Of a stretch of DNA of 64,000 bases, positions 35,112-44,282 are shown piece by piece. Location of the stretch: positions 1 to 64,000 of the forward strand of contig NZ_JAKRNT010000008.1 in the NCBI RefSeq assembly GCF_022346605.1. Reading direction: 5' to 3'. Made by a program: the position numbers and the translations under genes. The notes under the pieces are model-generated. The model saw only the letters and a list, made by a program, of their open reading frames with translations, searched no databases and was not told the DNA's origin. The DNA comes from Sporosarcina sp. ACRSL. GTDB lineage: Bacteria > Bacillota > Bacilli > Bacillales_A > Planococcaceae. Positions within the stretch are counted from its first letter, which is position 1. Every line of letters begins with the position of its first letter.

Positions 35112-35654
35112 ATGACAAGTGCAATCATTATTAATGGTGGGATTGGCAAGCAATCACGATTGATGGGAATACAGCACAAAGTAGAAAGACACTTTGAAAC
35201 TAAGCATATTTCATTCAATACAATTCACGTTCAGGACTTACCTGCGGAAGATTTGATAAATGCGAATTTTACAAGCGAGTCGATTTTACAGGCGATACAG
35301 CTCGTTGAAGACGCACATATTGTAGTTGTGTTAACACCGGTATATAAGGCATCGTTTACTGGTGTATTAAAAACATTTTTAGATTTGCTGCCTCAAAAGG
35401 CTTTACAAGATAAGAAGGTAATACCTCTTGCTCTGGGTGGATCTCTAGGGCATCTTCTAGCTATCGAGTACGCTCTAAAACCTATTCTCTCTGTACTTGG
35501 TGCAACCGAGATCCTGAACACAGTCTATGTAGTTGATAAGCAAATTGAACGACTAGATAATGGCACATTTTTAATTGAAAGGGAAATAGAAGTTCGCTTA
35601 GAAGAGGTCTTGCAACAAATCGACCCGCTCGAAGTATCACTATCTCAAAAGTAA
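35112..35654 (+). CDS. ssuE: NAD(P)H-dependent FMN reductase, SsuE-like
   Basis: Flavodoxin-fold reductase that supplies reduced FMN to two-component monooxygenases, 180 residues. SsuE hallmarks are LTPVYKASFTGVLKTFLDLL and PLALGGSLGHLLAIEYALKP. I place the start at ATG 35112, behind AAGGAGTGG. The frame reaches 35064, but the promoter's -10 lies inside that part. It is first in an operon with two flavin-dependent oxygenases, which fits its role exactly. Confidence 0.92.
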   Translation: MTSAIIINGGIGKQSRLMGIQHKVERHFETKHISFNTIHVQDLPAEDLINANFTSESILQAIQLVEDAHIVVVLTPVYKASFTGVLKTFLDLLPQKALQDKKVIPLALGGSLGHLLAIEYALKPILSVLGATEILNTVYVVDKQIERLDNGTFLIEREIEVRLEEVLQQIDPLEVSLSQK

Positions 35655-35758
35655 AAAGAGACAAATTAATAAGCTAGAAGTGTAAAACATTTATTTTTTT
35701 AAAGTTAAATCATACTGTTCCTATAGGATTAATAAATATACAGATAGAGGTGAAAGCA

Positions 35759-36778
35759 ATGGCTTACAAGCTTGGGATACTCGATCAAAGTCCAATCTTT
35801 CCTGGGTCAACCGCTACTCATGCACTGAAGCAAACAATCCACTTAGCGCAAAAAGCGGAAGCATGGGGATATAAGCGTTTCTGGGTTTCGGAACATCATG
35901 ATACTGATCAGTTGGCGGGATCGTCGCCTGAAATACTGATGTCACATTTGCTTGCAAAGACAAATTCAATTCGGGTTGGTTCCGGAGGTGTGATGCTGCA
36001 ACATTATAGCCCTTATAAAATCGTGGAAAATTTTCACCTTCTTTCTTCATTAGCACCGGGCAGGGTAGATCTAGGAATCGGAAAAGCACCTGGCGGTTTG
36101 CCTTTATCTACAAAAGCACTGCAAATTGGAAATGTACAAAGTGAAATTACCTTCGAGGACCGAATTATATTATTGAATAAATTTCTTGACAATTCACTAG
36201 AAGACGGTCATCCGTTAGCAAATGTCCAGGCGACACCCATTCCACCAGAAAAAACGGAAAACTATTTGCTCGGCGCAAGTCCTGCAAGTGCAAAATTAGC
36301 TGCCGATATCGGCTGGAATTTCGTTTATGCCCACTTTATTAACAGTGATCTTGGTGTATTGGAAGAAGCGGCGCAAGTCTATCACGCCGAAAGTGAGAGC
36401 GGACGGTTTATCGTAGCTGCTGCTGTCTTCGCTGCACCTACTCAACAGGAGGCAGAGCAGACTGCAAAAGATCGAAAGATTTATAAGGTTCATTTGGAAA
36501 GCGGGAGAAGTGTCACCGTCGTTTCCGAGGAAAGCGCGAAAACGTTCGGGGAACAGGCAGGAGAACCATATAGAGTGACCGAACATGCTTCAAACATTAT
36601 TGCCGGAACACCTTCTTTCATCCAAGGGAAGTTGAAAGAATGGCACCAAGCTTATGAAGTGGATGAATTCATTTTCCACACGCCAATTGAAGATGAAGAA
36701 GTACGATTTCGGTCATTTCAACTGCTAAGCCCTGAATATTCAAACGTAGAAAGGAAGGAAACAGTCAATGTCCAATAA
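35759..36778 (+). CDS. Luciferase-like (LLM) flavin-dependent monooxygenase, YtmO-like
   Basis: TIM-barrel bacterial-luciferase-family enzyme, 339 residues, of the group 1 / YtmO type. Characteristic stretches are [41 protein letters not shown] and [17 protein letters not shown] 35759 lies behind AGAGGTG. It uses reduced FMN from the SsuE-like protein (inference from operon). It is clearly not the canonical alkanesulfonate monooxygenase SsuD. The substrate may be an S-alkylated or N-acylated cysteine derivative, as for the B. subtilis homologue. It overlaps the next gene by 11 bases. Confidence 0.82.
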   Translation: MAYKLGILDQSPIFPGSTATHALKQTIHLAQKAEAWGYKRFWVSEHHDTDQLAGSSPEILMSHLLAKTNSIRVGSGGVMLQHYSPYKIVENFHLLSSLAPGRVDLGIGKAPGGLPLSTKALQIGNVQSEITFEDRIILLNKFLDNSLEDGHPLANVQATPIPPEKTENYLLGASPASAKLAADIGWNFVYAHFINSDLGVLEEAAQVYHAESESGRFIVAAAVFAAPTQQEAEQTAKDRKIYKVHLESGRSVTVVSEESAKTFGEQAGEPYRVTEHASNIIAGTPSFIQGKLKEWHQAYEVDEFIFHTPIEDEEVRFRSFQLLSPEYSNVERKETVNVQ

Positions 36779-38105
36779 AAAACAAATCAAATTTGGAGTC
36801 ATGCTGCATGGCGCAGGTGGTCATATGAATGCGTGGAAAGACCCTTCTGTTCCGGTGGATGCAAGTGTCAATTTGCAACATTATGTATCGATTACACAAC
36901 AGGCGGAAAAAGCCGGTATTTCGTTCGTCTTTGTAGCTGACGGGTTGTTCATAAATGAAAAATCAATCCCTCACTTTTTGAATCGATTTGAGCCGATCAC
37001 AATACTTTCCGCACTCGCGACTGTAACGTCCAAAATTGGTCTAGTTGGTACATTGTCGACATCGTATAGTGAGCCGTTTACAGTTGCTAGGCAATTCGCA
37101 TCGCTCGATAAAATAAGTGGCGGTCGGGCAGGGTGGAACGTGGTGACATCACCATTGGAAGGATCCGCTACAAATTTCAACAAAGGCCAACACCCAAATC
37201 ATTCTTTACGTTATGAAATTGCAGACGAATACTTACAAATCGTTAAAGGGCTGTGGGATTCATGGGAAGACGACGCATTTGTCCGAAACCGCGAAACTGG
37301 CCAATTTTTCGATCGTACCAAGTTACATACCTTGAATCATAATGGCCAATTTTTTTCCGTTGCAGGCCCTCTAAATATAGATCGATCACGCCAAGGTCAG
37401 CCCGTCATATTCCAGGCGGGTGCTTCGGATACAGGAAAAAACTTTGCGGCAAAAGTGGCTGAAGCCATTTTTACACATGCGGGATCTCTCGAACAGGCAC
37501 AAGCTTATTACAATGACGTCAAACAGCGGGCAGAGAAGAAAGGACGAAACAAGGATGAGGTTCTTATTTTCCCGGCATTGAGCCCAATTACAGGCGCGAC
37601 AATTGAAGAGGCTGAAGAAAAGTATACAGCTATTCAAAACTTGGTCACGATTGAAGAAGCCCTCAACTATTTGGGAAGATATTTCGACCATTTCGATTTT
37701 AGTCAATATCCTTTGGATGAGCCCTTCCCTGATATTGGCGATGTAGGGAAAAATAGTTTCCAGTCAACAACTGATAGCATCAAACGAAGGGCACGTGAGA
37801 ATAACTTGACGTTGAGGGAAGTCGCCATGATAGAGACGACACGTAAGGGAGCTTTCTTCGGAACATATGAGCAAGTGGCAGATCAATTAATTACTTGGGT
37901 GGAAGAAGGCGGGGCGGATGGATTCATCTTAAGCCCACATGTACTGGGTAGCGACTTTACTGATTTTGTAGAACATGTCATCCCTATTTTAGAGGAGCGA
38001 GGCTACTATAGCCGGAATTACGAAAGTGATACATTGCGCGGAAATTTAGGTCTGCCGTTTAAGGAAAATCAATATACGAAAAAAAACGAGAAAGTAATTC
38101 ACTAA
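36768..38105 (+). CDS. Flavin-dependent monooxygenase, NtaA/SnaA/DszA family (YtnJ-like)
   Basis: 445-residue luciferase-superfamily oxygenase of the group containing DszA, nitrilotriacetate monooxygenase NtaA and B. subtilis YtnJ. Diagnostic segments are [57 protein letters not shown] and [24 protein letters not shown], and the C-terminal [17 protein letters not shown]. It starts within the end of the upstream oxygenase gene, behind AAAGGAAGG, so the two are coupled. DszA and YtnJ-type enzymes oxidise organosulfur compounds, which fits the operon. Confidence 0.87.
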   Translation: MSNKKQIKFGVMLHGAGGHMNAWKDPSVPVDASVNLQHYVSITQQAEKAGISFVFVADGLFINEKSIPHFLNRFEPITILSALATVTSKIGLVGTLSTSYSEPFTVARQFASLDKISGGRAGWNVVTSPLEGSATNFNKGQHPNHSLRYEIADEYLQIVKGLWDSWEDDAFVRNRETGQFFDRTKLHTLNHNGQFFSVAGPLNIDRSRQGQPVIFQAGASDTGKNFAAKVAEAIFTHAGSLEQAQAYYNDVKQRAEKKGRNKDEVLIFPALSPITGATIEEAEEKYTAIQNLVTIEEALNYLGRYFDHFDFSQYPLDEPFPDIGDVGKNSFQSTTDSIKRRARENNLTLREVAMIETTRKGAFFGTYEQVADQLITWVEEGGADGFILSPHVLGSDFTDFVEHVIPILEERGYYSRNYESDTLRGNLGLPFKENQYTKKNEKVIH

Positions 38106-38122
38106 ATAGGGGAGAGAAAACA

Positions 38123-38395
38123 ATGACGAAAACATTGAATATTATTGTCTGGTCAAAGAAGGGCTGTCACTATTGCGAGGAAGTGAAACAGTATTTGGAA
38201 GGAAAAGGGTTTGATTACAAATCGGTTGATGTTACGGAACATGACGATCGCCGGGATATTTTAGAGATTAAATATGGCGTCCGACATGTGCCTGTCATAG
38301 AGCTTGGTCAAGGGAATGTATACAAAGGTGTCACGGAAGTCGGTTTAGAGTTTTTGGAAAAAGCGTTAGAAGAGGTCGCAGTCAAAGTGAAGTAA
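38123..38395 (+). CDS. Glutaredoxin-like protein, YtnI-like
   Basis: 90-residue thioredoxin-fold protein. The redox motif is CHYC (Cys15, Cys18), with cis-proline VPVIEL near residue 59 and the glutaredoxin-like GVTEVG end. GGGGAGAG precedes ATG 38123, 17 bases after the DszA-type oxygenase. B. subtilis YtnI has the same kind of fold and neighbours. It may supply electrons to, or reduce a sulfenate or disulfide made by, the oxygenases (inference). Confidence 0.85.
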   Translation: MTKTLNIIVWSKKGCHYCEEVKQYLEGKGFDYKSVDVTEHDDRRDILEIKYGVRHVPVIELGQGNVYKGVTEVGLEFLEKALEEVAVKVK

Positions 38396-38514
38396 TTCGT
38401 TTGTTACGGACGGAAGGTGTAAGCCAACCGTTGTCAGTAACAAAAGATGGCGTGGTCTCATTCTATTCAACTAGTTAACTAGTAACATCATACCTAGAGT
38501 TAGGAGTCGTTTGC

Positions 38515-40161
38515 ATGAGAGGAAATTTATATCAGACAAAATATTTGGTGGTTTTTATTGCCTTGGTTCTTTTCTTATCAGGTTGCTCTCAAGGTGCAAA
38601 TCCGGATGGCAGCACTCAAAAATCCGGCGTTCAAACGACGGCAGAGCCAACATATGGCGGGGAGTTGACGTTTGCACTCGCGACTTCTCCCGATACACTC
38701 GATCCTCACCGCAGTAGTCGGGCAGTAGCAGTCCGTGCATTTAGAACGATTTTTGACAGCCTTGTTGTGCAAGAGGCAGACAATAGCATTCAGCCATGGC
38801 TTGCTACAAAATGGACCGTCTCGGATGACGGCAAAAGTTATACATTCGAATTACGGGAAGACGTTACTTTCCATGACGGTACCCCATTCAATGCAGAAGC
38901 GGTGAAATATAATTTTGACCGGATACTTAATCCGGCAACGAAAGCACTGAATTCAAGAGCACTCCTAAAACCGTATGAGTCAGCAGAAGTCTTGGATGAA
39001 TATACAGTGAAATTGAATCTTTCCACACCTTCATCCTCTTTTTTAAGTAATTTAAGTCAGGCGATGCTCGGAATTGTATCTCCTACAGCAGCTGAGAAGT
39101 ATGGAGATCAGTTCGGGAAAAATCCGGTAGGAACAGGACCTTTCAAATTTGTTAGCTGGACGGAGAATGCAGATATTAAAGTTGAAAAGAACAGCGATTA
39201 TAATTGGGGGCCATCCTATGTGGAAAATCAGGGTCAACCTTACCTCGATAAATTGATATTTAAAATCGTTCCTGAAGAGGCGACTCGGGTAGGCGGTGTG
39301 CAAAGCGGGCAAGTACTCGCCGCAGAAACAGTTCCACCGCAAAATATCGTTTCATTAGAAAATGACCCGAATACTCAACTGCTTAAAGTAAACACACTCG
39401 GCCTTCCATATACTCTCTTTTTCAATCAGAGGAGAGAACCGTGGAAAGATGTAAATGTCCGTAAAGCTGTTATGTTGGCTGTCGACGTCGAGACAATCGT
39501 TAAAACCTTGTATATGGGGACGTATGAGAGATCTTGGTCTCCACTCACACCAGGAATATTAGGATACGATGAAACACTCGAAAATAGCTGGGAATATGAT
39601 CCGGATACGGCAAACAAATTGCTGGATGAAGCGGGTTATGTAATGGGGGCAGATGGCATTCGTGAAAAGGATGGAAAAAAACTGACGTTAAATTATGTAG
39701 ATGCATCCCCTAACCGTGAAAAGCGAAATGATATTGCTGTCATTGTACAACAACAGCTGAAAGAGGTTGGTATTGCGGTAGAAATTAACGTAACGCCAGA
39801 TTTTATGACGGTGATCTATGAAAAAAGTGATTATGATCTTTACGGCAATAGCCAAGTGAACTCCGATCCGAATGCACTTCGAGAAATTTACCATACACCG
39901 GATGGCTCGAGAGTCTTGGAATCATTGGTCGGGGGATACGATCCAAAGTTAGATGAGTTGCTGGAACAAGGAACTGTGGAATCAGATCCGGCGAAGCGTG
40001 AAGAGATTTATAAAGAAGCACAGCAAATCATCATTGATAAAGCGATGATTATTCCAATCTATATTTTCCCTTACACAGTCGCTGCATCGAATAAGGTGAA
40101 TGGAATTACGTTTGATTCACTTGGATATCCGTTGTTCAATGACGCGTATATTCAACAGTAA
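38515..40161 (+). CDS. Peptide/glutathione-type ABC transporter binding lipoprotein
   Basis: SBP family 5 lipoprotein, 548 residues. The lipobox is LSGC with Cys24 as lipidation site. Family features include GGELTFALATSPDTLDPHR, VTFHDGTPFNAEAVKYNFDR, GTGPFKFVSW and the C-terminal IIPIYIFPY. It is most like the GsiB/DdpA side of the family, though ligand cannot be read. The 120-base gap before it has no clear promoter or terminator, so it is probably transcribed with the oxygenases. It begins the second importer, whose permeases and fused ATPase follow. Confidence 0.87.
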   Translation: MRGNLYQTKYLVVFIALVLFLSGCSQGANPDGSTQKSGVQTTAEPTYGGELTFALATSPDTLDPHRSSRAVAVRAFRTIFDSLVVQEADNSIQPWLATKWTVSDDGKSYTFELREDVTFHDGTPFNAEAVKYNFDRILNPATKALNSRALLKPYESAEVLDEYTVKLNLSTPSSSFLSNLSQAMLGIVSPTAAEKYGDQFGKNPVGTGPFKFVSWTENADIKVEKNSDYNWGPSYVENQGQPYLDKLIFKIVPEEATRVGGVQSGQVLAAETVPPQNIVSLENDPNTQLLKVNTLGLPYTLFFNQRREPWKDVNVRKAVMLAVDVETIVKTLYMGTYERSWSPLTPGILGYDETLENSWEYDPDTANKLLDEAGYVMGADGIREKDGKKLTLNYVDASPNREKRNDIAVIVQQQLKEVGIAVEINVTPDFMTVIYEKSDYDLYGNSQVNSDPNALREIYHTPDGSRVLESLVGGYDPKLDELLEQGTVESDPAKREEIYKEAQQIIIDKAMIIPIYIFPYTVAASNKVNGITFDSLGYPLFNDAYIQQ

Positions 40162-40181
40162 AGTAAGAGGAGCTGATATGT

Positions 40182-41114
40182 ATGGCCGTTCTTAGCAGGG
40201 CACTCATGAGGTTTTCAAGTGCACTCATATCCATTCTGGGCTCCTTGGTCCTTGTGTTTTTCATTATCTATATGATGCCCGGTGATCCGGTGTTGTCGAT
40301 GGTGGATCCTTCGACAACATCTCCCGAGGCGATTGACAACTTGCGTAAAGAATTAGGGCTTGACCGACCTTTTTATGTACAGTTTTTTGAGTATTTCACA
40401 AGTATGCTACAAGGGGACTTTGGTCAATCCCTTGTAACAAGCGAGCCGGTACTGCCAAAAATTCTGATGCATCTACCGGCTACGCTCATGCTGACACTTA
40501 CGAGTATTATATTTGCGATTGTAATAGGTGTTACTTTGGGAGTTCTTTCGGCAATTTATCGAAATAGATGGATTGATGTGCTCGTACGTATGATCGGACT
40601 CTTCGGAATATCCATGCCGACTTTCTGGTCTGGAATTTTACTGATTCTTATCTTCTCGGTGCATTTGAACTGGCTTCCTATTATGGGTTCAGATGGCTGG
40701 GCGACGCTCGTGTTGCCATCGATTGCTCTTGGTTTTGTCGGAGCCGGACTCATTCTCCGGATGGTGCGCACAAGTATGGTGGAAGTGATGGATGAACAAT
40801 TCATTTTAACGCTTCGCGCAAAAGGGTTATCTGAACGAATTGTTATGTTCCGGCATGCTTTGCGTAATGCACTTATCCCTGCAATCACGATTATTGGGAT
40901 GTATATCGGCGATCTGCTGGCTGGAACAGTCGTCATTGAAACTGTTTTTTCGAGACAGGGGATTGGCAGGGTTATTGCTGATGCGATATTGACGAAAGAT
41001 ATGCCGGTTATTCAAGGGGTAATCTTTTTTATCGCCATCGTTTATGTCACTGTCAATCTATTGGTAGATATCTCTTATTCACTGATTGATCCTCGTATTC
41101 GGAGAGCGCGATGA
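40182..41114 (+). CDS. ABC transporter permease, DppB/GsiC family
   Basis: 310-residue membrane subunit. It shows IIYMMPGDPV after the first helix, GLFGISMPTFWSGILLIL, the coupling loop ILTLRAKGLSERIVMFRHAL and the ending YSLIDPRIRRAR. GAGGAG lies eight bases before ATG 40182. It pairs with the next permease, and is distinct in sequence from the permease at 801. Confidence 0.9.
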   Translation: MAVLSRALMRFSSALISILGSLVLVFFIIYMMPGDPVLSMVDPSTTSPEAIDNLRKELGLDRPFYVQFFEYFTSMLQGDFGQSLVTSEPVLPKILMHLPATLMLTLTSIIFAIVIGVTLGVLSAIYRNRWIDVLVRMIGLFGISMPTFWSGILLILIFSVHLNWLPIMGSDGWATLVLPSIALGFVGAGLILRMVRTSMVEVMDEQFILTLRAKGLSERIVMFRHALRNALIPAITIIGMYIGDLLAGTVVIETVFSRQGIGRVIADAILTKDMPVIQGVIFFIAIVYVTVNLLVDISYSLIDPRIRRAR

Positions 41115-41149
41115 CTAGGATTCTAGGACAGAAAGGAAGGGACTGAGGG

Positions 41150-42040
41150 ATGAAAAATGTCGCGAATGAAAGTAGGGTCGTGCAAATACCCAAATTGAAT
41201 ATATCTAAGTTTACAACAAGATTTTCGTTTTCAACTATATCCGTCTATGTCGCGCTAATTGTATTGCTATGTATTTTAGTAAGCGCGTTATTTCCGTCGT
41301 GGCTCGCACCTTACGCCCCTACCGTCATGCATACGGATCGTATTTTAGTAGCCCCTAGTGCAAAGCATCTGTTTGGAACTGATTACTTTGGTCGGGATGT
41401 GTTCAGTCTTGTCATTCATGGCAGTAGGGATTCTTTGATCATTGGAGTTTCCGCTGTGTTGATCGGTGTCGTGGTAGGTGGACCGATTGGAGCGTTAGCA
41501 GGCTATATCGGCGGTATTGTGGACGTCATCTTTATGAGAATCATTGAGATCTTAATGACGATTCCAGGAATACTCCTAGCACTAGCGATTGCTGCGGCAT
41601 TAGGTCCTAGTTTAATAAATATTGTATTGGCAATTGCCATCTCATCCGTACCAGGCTATGCCCGTGTAATGAGAGGTCAGATGATTAGCATTAAAAAACG
41701 TCCATATGTAGCGGCGTCACGGTCGATCGGTACATCAGGTGGACGGATCTTATTGTGGCATATATTACCGAATGCCTGGTCTCCAATGCTTGTCATGGCG
41801 ACAATCGGGCTGGGTTCCGCTATTTTAACTGGGGCGGGTTTAAGCTTTCTTGGATTAGGTGTCATCAAAGAAATTCCGGATTGGGGCGCTCTACTATCCC
41901 AAGGAAGGAATTACTTGACTGTCGGCTGGTGGATGGCGACATTCCCAGGTCTTGCTATTACCGCATTTGTCCTGGCGATAAACATTGTCGGAGACAGACT
42001 TCAGGATCTATTAAATCCGAAAATGAGTAGAGGAAGGTAG
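41150..42040 (+). CDS. ABC transporter permease, DppC/GsiD family
   Basis: 296-residue second channel subunit. A polar N-terminus precedes the first helix (about residues 29-48). FGTDYFGRDVFS is the DppC-type motif, and the coupling loop lies around YVAASRSIGTSGGRILLWHI. It ends DLLNPKMSRGR. AAAGGAAGG lies upstream and the ATPase gene starts 12 bases after the stop. Confidence 0.9.
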   Translation: MKNVANESRVVQIPKLNISKFTTRFSFSTISVYVALIVLLCILVSALFPSWLAPYAPTVMHTDRILVAPSAKHLFGTDYFGRDVFSLVIHGSRDSLIIGVSAVLIGVVVGGPIGALAGYIGGIVDVIFMRIIEILMTIPGILLALAIAAALGPSLINIVLAIAISSVPGYARVMRGQMISIKKRPYVAASRSIGTSGGRILLWHILPNAWSPMLVMATIGLGSAILTGAGLSFLGLGVIKEIPDWGALLSQGRNYLTVGWWMATFPGLAITAFVLAINIVGDRLQDLLNPKMSRGR

Positions 42041-42051
42041 GTGAGAAGCAT

Positions 42052-44082
42052 ATGACACAACTACTTGATGTACAACATTTGCAAGTCGATTTCGCAGGTA
42101 ATGATGGTGATTTGACAGCTATCAGAGACGTTTCCTTGCAAATGAAGGCTGGTGAAACGGTTTGTATCGTCGGAGAATCCGGGAGTGGGAAGACTGTTAC
42201 TTCTAAGTCAATCATGCGACTCATCGAATATGAAAATGGAAAGATAGCGAATGGCAGTATATCTTTAGACGGCATCGACCTGACGAACCTTTCTCAACGT
42301 GAGCTTCGCTCTATACGCGGTAAAAAAGTGGCAATGATTTTTCAAGAACCAATGAGCGCTTTTGACCCTGTGTTTACGATTGGAAAACAAATTATCGAGA
42401 CGATCCTTGAACATAAGCAATCGAATAAAGAAGAGGCAAAAAAACGTGCAATTTACCTATTGAAAAGAGTTGGCATTTCGGATGCTGAATTACGCTTCAA
42501 CCAATATCCGAACGAGCTATCTGGTGGTATGTTGCAGCGTGCAATGATTGCGATGGCACTTGCTTGCGGGCCAGATCTCCTCATTGCCGATGAGCCGACA
42601 ACGGCACTCGATGTCACGATCCAGGCACAAATCCTGCAACTTCTTGAGGAATTGAAGGAAGAGTTCGGTATGTCCATCTTACTGATCACACATGATATGG
42701 GCATTGCTGCCGAAGTGGCAGATCGAATCATCGTGATGTATGCGGGAGAAATTGTTGAACAAGCAAAGACATCGCAATTGTTTGAAGTACCACATCACCC
42801 CTACACACATGGCCTGTTGCAATCTGTCACAACATTGGATAGTGACCGGAGTAAAAGATTATTTTCAATTAAAGGGACCATTCCATCGCTTTCGGATTTG
42901 CCTGGAGGCTGCTTGTTCCATCCGCGCTGCCCATTTGCAACAGACCACTGCCGAAGTAACAAACCATCATTGAAGAATGTGAACGGTCGCCAAGCGGCAT
43001 GTTGGTATTCAGAGGAATTAGTGGAATCGGATGCATGGAAACAGTCGGCAACTGAAAATGAAGTGTCAACAACGACAGTTCGTCAAAAGGATAGAGCGAA
43101 TGCAGACTCACAATTGGAAGATTTGTTTGTTGTTGAAGGATTGAGTAAATTTTATCCGATTGGACAACGTGCTTTTTTACAACCACGATCTTATGTCAGA
43201 GCGGTAGAAGATGTTTCCTTTACAATTAAAAAAGGAGAAACGCTCGGAATTGTTGGGGAATCAGGAAGTGGAAAATCGACGCTTGGGAGATTGCTTTTAC
43301 AGCTAGAGAAGGCAAGTGTTGGGAACGTGTTTTTTCGAGGGACGAATTTGGCAGAACTTAGCTCAAAAGAATTGCGGGAAACGCGTAAACATATGCAAAT
43401 GATTTATCAAGACCCTTATGGTTCAGTGAACCCACGTTGGAAAGTTGGGGACATAATTGAAGAACCGTTAAAAGTTCATAAATCCTTTACTGCTCGTGAG
43501 AACCGGGTTAGAGCTGAGCAATTACTAGAGTCTGTAGGTTTAGGTGGAAATGCATATGATCGATATCCACATGAATTTTCAGGAGGGCAGCGCCAGCGCA
43601 TTGCAATTGCCAGGGCGATAGCGCTTAACCCTAAATTCATTTTAGCCGATGAAGCAGTGTCCGCGCTCGATGTATCTGTGCAAGCGCAAGTTGTTAATTT
43701 ACTGCAGGAGTTACAGCGTGAACTTGATTTAACCTATTTATTTATCGGTCATGGCCTAAATGTTGTCCGTCATATTTCCGATCGAATTGGCGTTATGTAC
43801 TTAGGGAAGCTTGTGGAACTAGCCGACAGTGAAACACTATTTAAACAGCCAGCACACCATTATACAAAAGGACTAATCAGCTCTATTCCAGACATGAATC
43901 CTCTAAGTAGGAGAGAAGTAATCTCAATAAAAGGGGAAATTCCGTCACCTGCTAATCCACCGTCAGGTTGCCGTTTTCATACACGCTGTCCGGCAGCAAC
44001 CGCAAAATGTAGAGAACAACAACCAGAATTCCGCGAGGTGGAAAAGGGACATTGGGCTGCTTGTCATTATCCGATATTATAA
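42052..44082 (+). CDS. Double ABC ATPase (OppD-OppF fusion, GsiA-like)
   Basis: 676 residues with two complete nucleotide-binding domains in one chain. The first has GESGSGKT, LSGGMLQR, LLIADEPTTALDV and FLIT-type switch LITHDMG. The second has GESGSGKST, FSGGQRQR, FILADEAVSALDVS and FIGHGLN. Each is followed by the cysteine-bearing C-terminal segment of the family (GCLFHPRCPF and GCRFHTRCPA). The linker is around residues 320-365. The same architecture is known from GsiA, the E. coli glutathione importer ATPase. The first cluster in this window keeps the two ATPases separate. GTAGGTGAG precedes ATG 42052. Confidence 0.92.
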   Translation: MTQLLDVQHLQVDFAGNDGDLTAIRDVSLQMKAGETVCIVGESGSGKTVTSKSIMRLIEYENGKIANGSISLDGIDLTNLSQRELRSIRGKKVAMIFQEPMSAFDPVFTIGKQIIETILEHKQSNKEEAKKRAIYLLKRVGISDAELRFNQYPNELSGGMLQRAMIAMALACGPDLLIADEPTTALDVTIQAQILQLLEELKEEFGMSILLITHDMGIAAEVADRIIVMYAGEIVEQAKTSQLFEVPHHPYTHGLLQSVTTLDSDRSKRLFSIKGTIPSLSDLPGGCLFHPRCPFATDHCRSNKPSLKNVNGRQAACWYSEELVESDAWKQSATENEVSTTTVRQKDRANADSQLEDLFVVEGLSKFYPIGQRAFLQPRSYVRAVEDVSFTIKKGETLGIVGESGSGKSTLGRLLLQLEKASVGNVFFRGTNLAELSSKELRETRKHMQMIYQDPYGSVNPRWKVGDIIEEPLKVHKSFTARENRVRAEQLLESVGLGGNAYDRYPHEFSGGQRQRIAIARAIALNPKFILADEAVSALDVSVQAQVVNLLQELQRELDLTYLFIGHGLNVVRHISDRIGVMYLGKLVELADSETLFKQPAHHYTKGLISSIPDMNPLSRREVISIKGEIPSPANPPSGCRFHTRCPAATAKCREQQPEFREVEKGHWAACHYPIL

Positions 44083-44150
44083 CGGAGGGCAGTCATTAGG
44101 GCCTAATGACATTATTTAAGTTCTCTTAGCACGTCATCAAAATAATAAAA

Positions 44151-44205
44151 AGGCGATATAAACGTTGTAATAGAAACGTTTGTATCGTCTTTTCTTTTTT
44201 TAATA
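44151..44205 (+). terminator. Terminator of the organosulfur operon
   Basis: AGGCGATATAAACGTT pairs with AAACGTTTGTATCGTCT with G-U pairs, followed by a T-rich tract. The stem is similar in sequence to the terminator at 19147. Confidence 0.85.
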
Positions 44206-44235
44206 ATGCGTTAAAAAACGAATAAACATTTGTCA

Positions 44236-44244
44236 TGCTATAAT
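44236..44244 (+). promoter_or_regulatory. Extended -10 promoter of the two-component genes
   Basis: TGCTATAAT, a perfect TATAAT with the TGN extension, lies about 40 bases before the sensor kinase gene. No -35 element is clear. Confidence 0.65.
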
Positions 44245-44282
44245 TTCCTTAGAAGATTATCGCTACAAGTAGGAGATGTTAT

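Noticed and set aside
35759-36778. Naming the first oxygenase ssuD
   Set aside because: Length and motifs fit the YtmO-type luciferase-like group, not the roughly 380-residue alkanesulfonate monooxygenase.
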